A DNA stretch of 8,296 nucleotides from an uncultured Sutterella sp. (GTDB lineage: Bacteria > Pseudomonadota > Gammaproteobacteria > Burkholderiales > Burkholderiaceae_F), in NCBI GenBank assembly GCA_900554375.1, contig USHK01000043.1, positions 1-8,296 of the forward strand, given 5' to 3'. The translations under genes were made by a program, and so were the position numbers. This document shows positions 7,144-8,296 of the stretch, piece by piece; the first letter of the stretch is position 1; each line of letters starts with the position of its first letter. Below the pieces are notes generated by a model that worked only from the letters and a program-made list of their open reading frames with translations, made no database searches and was not told the origin of the DNA.

Positions 7144-7179
7144 GGAGGTGTCGTTGTGTTCTTTAAAGGCGAAATATGA
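7144..7179 (+). promoter_or_regulatory. Strong Shine-Dalgarno with 7-codon leader ORF overlapping the next start
   Basis: GGAGG (7144-7148) is the best ribosome-binding site in this region. It is spaced seven bases from a GTG at 7156 that opens a seven-codon reading frame (VFFKGEI, the first codon being GTG), whose TGA (7177-7179) overlaps the ATG of the 347-residue gene in ATGA. The gene's own site, AAAGG at 7165-7169, is weaker. The arrangement could deliver ribosomes to the main start by coupling. It could also be chance, because GGAGG lies 27 bases from the ATG. Confidence 0.25.
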
Positions 7180-8219
7180 ATCGATTATTTAGTTTGTACG
7201 GCATCAAAGTTCACTCCGAACGAGATTTCCTTTCATTTCTCAAAAATTCACGCAACGAAGTTATGGGGGCGGCCTCCGGTTATTTGGAAAGGAAAATCGG
7301 AAATCTCACTTTTTCTATTCCAGCTGGCGCTGCCTTCGTCGATTTGAACCAAGCAGTTCCTTTTCTTCGAACCTCTGCCTATTGGAACGGGTTGGTACCA
7401 AGGCTGATTCCTTGGACTAGGCAGGACAGCACCATCGCTATCAGACCCAAGGTTGGCAGTAATTACACAAGAAAGAGCCTAAGGTTTTATCCCAACCAAG
7501 CCGACGTCGCTTTCAATATAACAATGGGCAATGAAGTGACCTTTAGGGTCTGCGGCCTGCTGCTTGATCTTGATCCGGATCAGCGAGCCTCCAAGTCGTG
7601 GCTTTCTGAGGAGACCGTCAATGGCCGAATTCAAAGAGTCCAGTTTGTGCCAGCCGTTAGAGAAAAGAGCTTTTCCGTAGAAGCCCGGCGGGAGCTTGAG
7701 GTAGAGACGAGGTTCGGCCTTTTAACTTTGGCGGACTTAAAAGGCATTAGCCATGGGATGAACGAGGAGGATGAAATTTCTTGTCGGTGTTTCTTGACCG
7801 CAACTTTCGAAAAGGGAAATTTCATTAGTCAACAAAATTTAGTCGCACAGGTTTATTCAGTTATACAAGGAGCTTTGGTTGAAAACCGGCCGGAGAAATT
7901 TTCAAGGTTTTTCTTGAAAGAGTGCAGTTATCGCGTGGTAGAACATTCGATGCTTAAAAATAAACGAGCTCAGACTTTTTATCAGGCTTCCGGAGATTGC
8001 GTTTATGCCAAGATCTTGAGAAGAAATAATCACGCACTGATTCGCGACCGAGCAAGCGCCTTAGTTTGGAAAACGTCTATCGGAAGTTTTGTATTAGCGT
8101 TTGATCTCACGTCTGACGGAATCAGTGCTGTCTATGTTGACGCAGCAGAAAATTACTCTGTAAAGGAGGAGGTGCTGTTTTTCCGTTGGGTGAACTGCGC
8201 AGGGAGCTTGCTACCTTAA
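7176..8219 (+). CDS. Hypothetical protein, 347 residues, family not recognised
   Basis: I do not recognise this protein. It is a complete frame from ATG to TAA, with an in-frame stop at 7164-7166 just upstream, so 7176 is the earliest ATG start, served by AAAGG six bases before it. The product is hydrophilic with mixed charge, has no signal peptide or membrane segment, and is therefore probably cytoplasmic. It has six cysteines (126, 203, 205, 250, 275, 341), of which Cys203-Arg-Cys205 is the only close pair; there is no metal-binding cluster. Alternating hydrophobic residues at about 111-130, 201-212 and 303-322 suggest beta strands. There is no Walker motif, helix-turn-helix or nuclease motif that I can see. 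The gene stands alone, divergent from lplT, and the contig ends 31 bp after its stop, so a downstream partner could be missing. Coding is supported by length and by the absence of a comparable frame on the other strand. Confidence 0.7.
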   Translation: MNRLFSLYGIKVHSERDFLSFLKNSRNEVMGAASGYLERKIGNLTFSIPAGAAFVDLNQAVPFLRTSAYWNGLVPRLIPWTRQDSTIAIRPKVGSNYTRKSLRFYPNQADVAFNITMGNEVTFRVCGLLLDLDPDQRASKSWLSEETVNGRIQRVQFVPAVREKSFSVEARRELEVETRFGLLTLADLKGISHGMNEEDEISCRCFLTATFEKGNFISQQNLVAQVYSVIQGALVENRPEKFSRFFLKECSYRVVEHSMLKNKRAQTFYQASGDCVYAKILRRNNHALIRDRASALVWKTSIGSFVLAFDLTSDGISAVYVDAAENYSVKEEVLFFRWVNCAGSLLP

Positions 8220-8250
8220 TCGTGTAGTTTTGGTGATCGGCGAATAAAGC

Positions 8251-8296
8251 CTGTCTCTTATACACATCTCCGAGCCCACGAGACGCTCATGAATCT
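8251..8296. other. Illumina Nextera library adapter plus i7 index (artefact)
   Basis: Positions 8251-8284 are the reverse complement of the Nextera read-2 adapter, beginning with the mosaic end CTGTCTCTTATACACATCT. The index GCTCATGA (8285-8292) and the first bases of P7 (ATCT) follow. It pairs base for base with positions 3-48, giving a 46-bp artificial terminal inverted repeat. Genomic sequence ends at 8250. Confidence 0.98.

Larger units (their letters stand above)
6846..7175. other. Divergent intergenic region between lplT and the 347-aa gene
   Basis: These 330 bp hold no convincing gene of useful length. The stretch is AT-rich around 6930-7110. It carries the lplT Shine-Dalgarno (6851-6856), a 14-bp palindrome (6935-6948), a tandem TTTACTT repeat (6981-6994), candidate plus-strand promoter elements (6993-7050), overlapping short inverted repeats around 7040-7053 (AGTCT-T-AGACT and CTTAG-A-CTAAG), and a strong Shine-Dalgarno with a tiny leader ORF (7144-7179). 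I see no tRNA, riboswitch or clear terminator. For lplT on the minus strand I found no promoter with good hexamers and spacing. Confidence 0.6.

Noticed and set aside
7115..7192. 25-codon ORF (MTRNATLGVSEV...) before and overlapping the 347-residue gene
   Set aside because: There is no Shine-Dalgarno upstream, it shows no recognisable similarity and it overlaps a better start in another frame. It could be an open frame by chance.
1..8296. Linear plasmid, phage or transposon with terminal inverted repeats
   Set aside because: The repeats are commercial adapter with an index sequence, and no transposase, telomere or phage gene is present.

Overview
The window is a single assembled contig of about 8.2 kb of bacterial chromosome. 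Both ends are capped by Illumina Nextera (Tn5) library adapter rather than biological DNA. Genomic sequence runs from 49 to 8250. Anything that looks like a terminal inverted repeat, or like a start codon at the left edge, is a library artefact.

The gene content (a two-permease ABC-2 exporter of the YbhS/YbhR type, glucose-6-phosphate isomerase, the lysophospholipid transporter LplT) points to a Gram-negative proteobacterium. The moderate GC content and the protein sequences would fit a gut betaproteobacterium of the Sutterella/Parasutterella kind. That placement is inference from general impression only, not from a phylogenetic marker.

Layout. (1) Positions 49-2081, plus strand: the 3' end of a drug/solute exporter operon. 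A ybhS-like permease with its 5' end cut off is followed by a complete ybhR-like permease, overlapping by the four bases ATGA. The ATPase and the membrane-fusion adaptor expected upstream lie outside the window. (2) Positions 2175-3977, plus strand: a 600-residue DUF262 protein with a C-terminal HNH-like motif, related to GmrSD/SspE-type nucleases and the only likely phage-defence gene here. (3) Positions 4004-4038: a perfect 15-bp stem hairpin in the 78-bp gap between two convergent genes, probably a shared bidirectional terminator. (4) Positions 4056-6845, minus strand: lplT, then pgi 75 bp downstream of it. (5) Positions 6846-7175: a 330-bp AT-rich divergent intergenic region with candidate promoter elements and short palindromes. 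(6) Positions 7176-8219, plus strand: a 347-residue soluble protein that I cannot assign to a family, possibly translationally coupled to a very short leader ORF.

The genes do not form one pathway. The exporter, the defence-like gene, the housekeeping pair pgi/lplT and the unknown gene are best read as neighbours. The most interesting items are the DUF262-HNH protein placed between an exporter operon and pgi, and the unrecognised 347-residue protein with its leader. I found no CRISPR array, insertion sequence, tRNA or rRNA, and no clear new multi-gene system.
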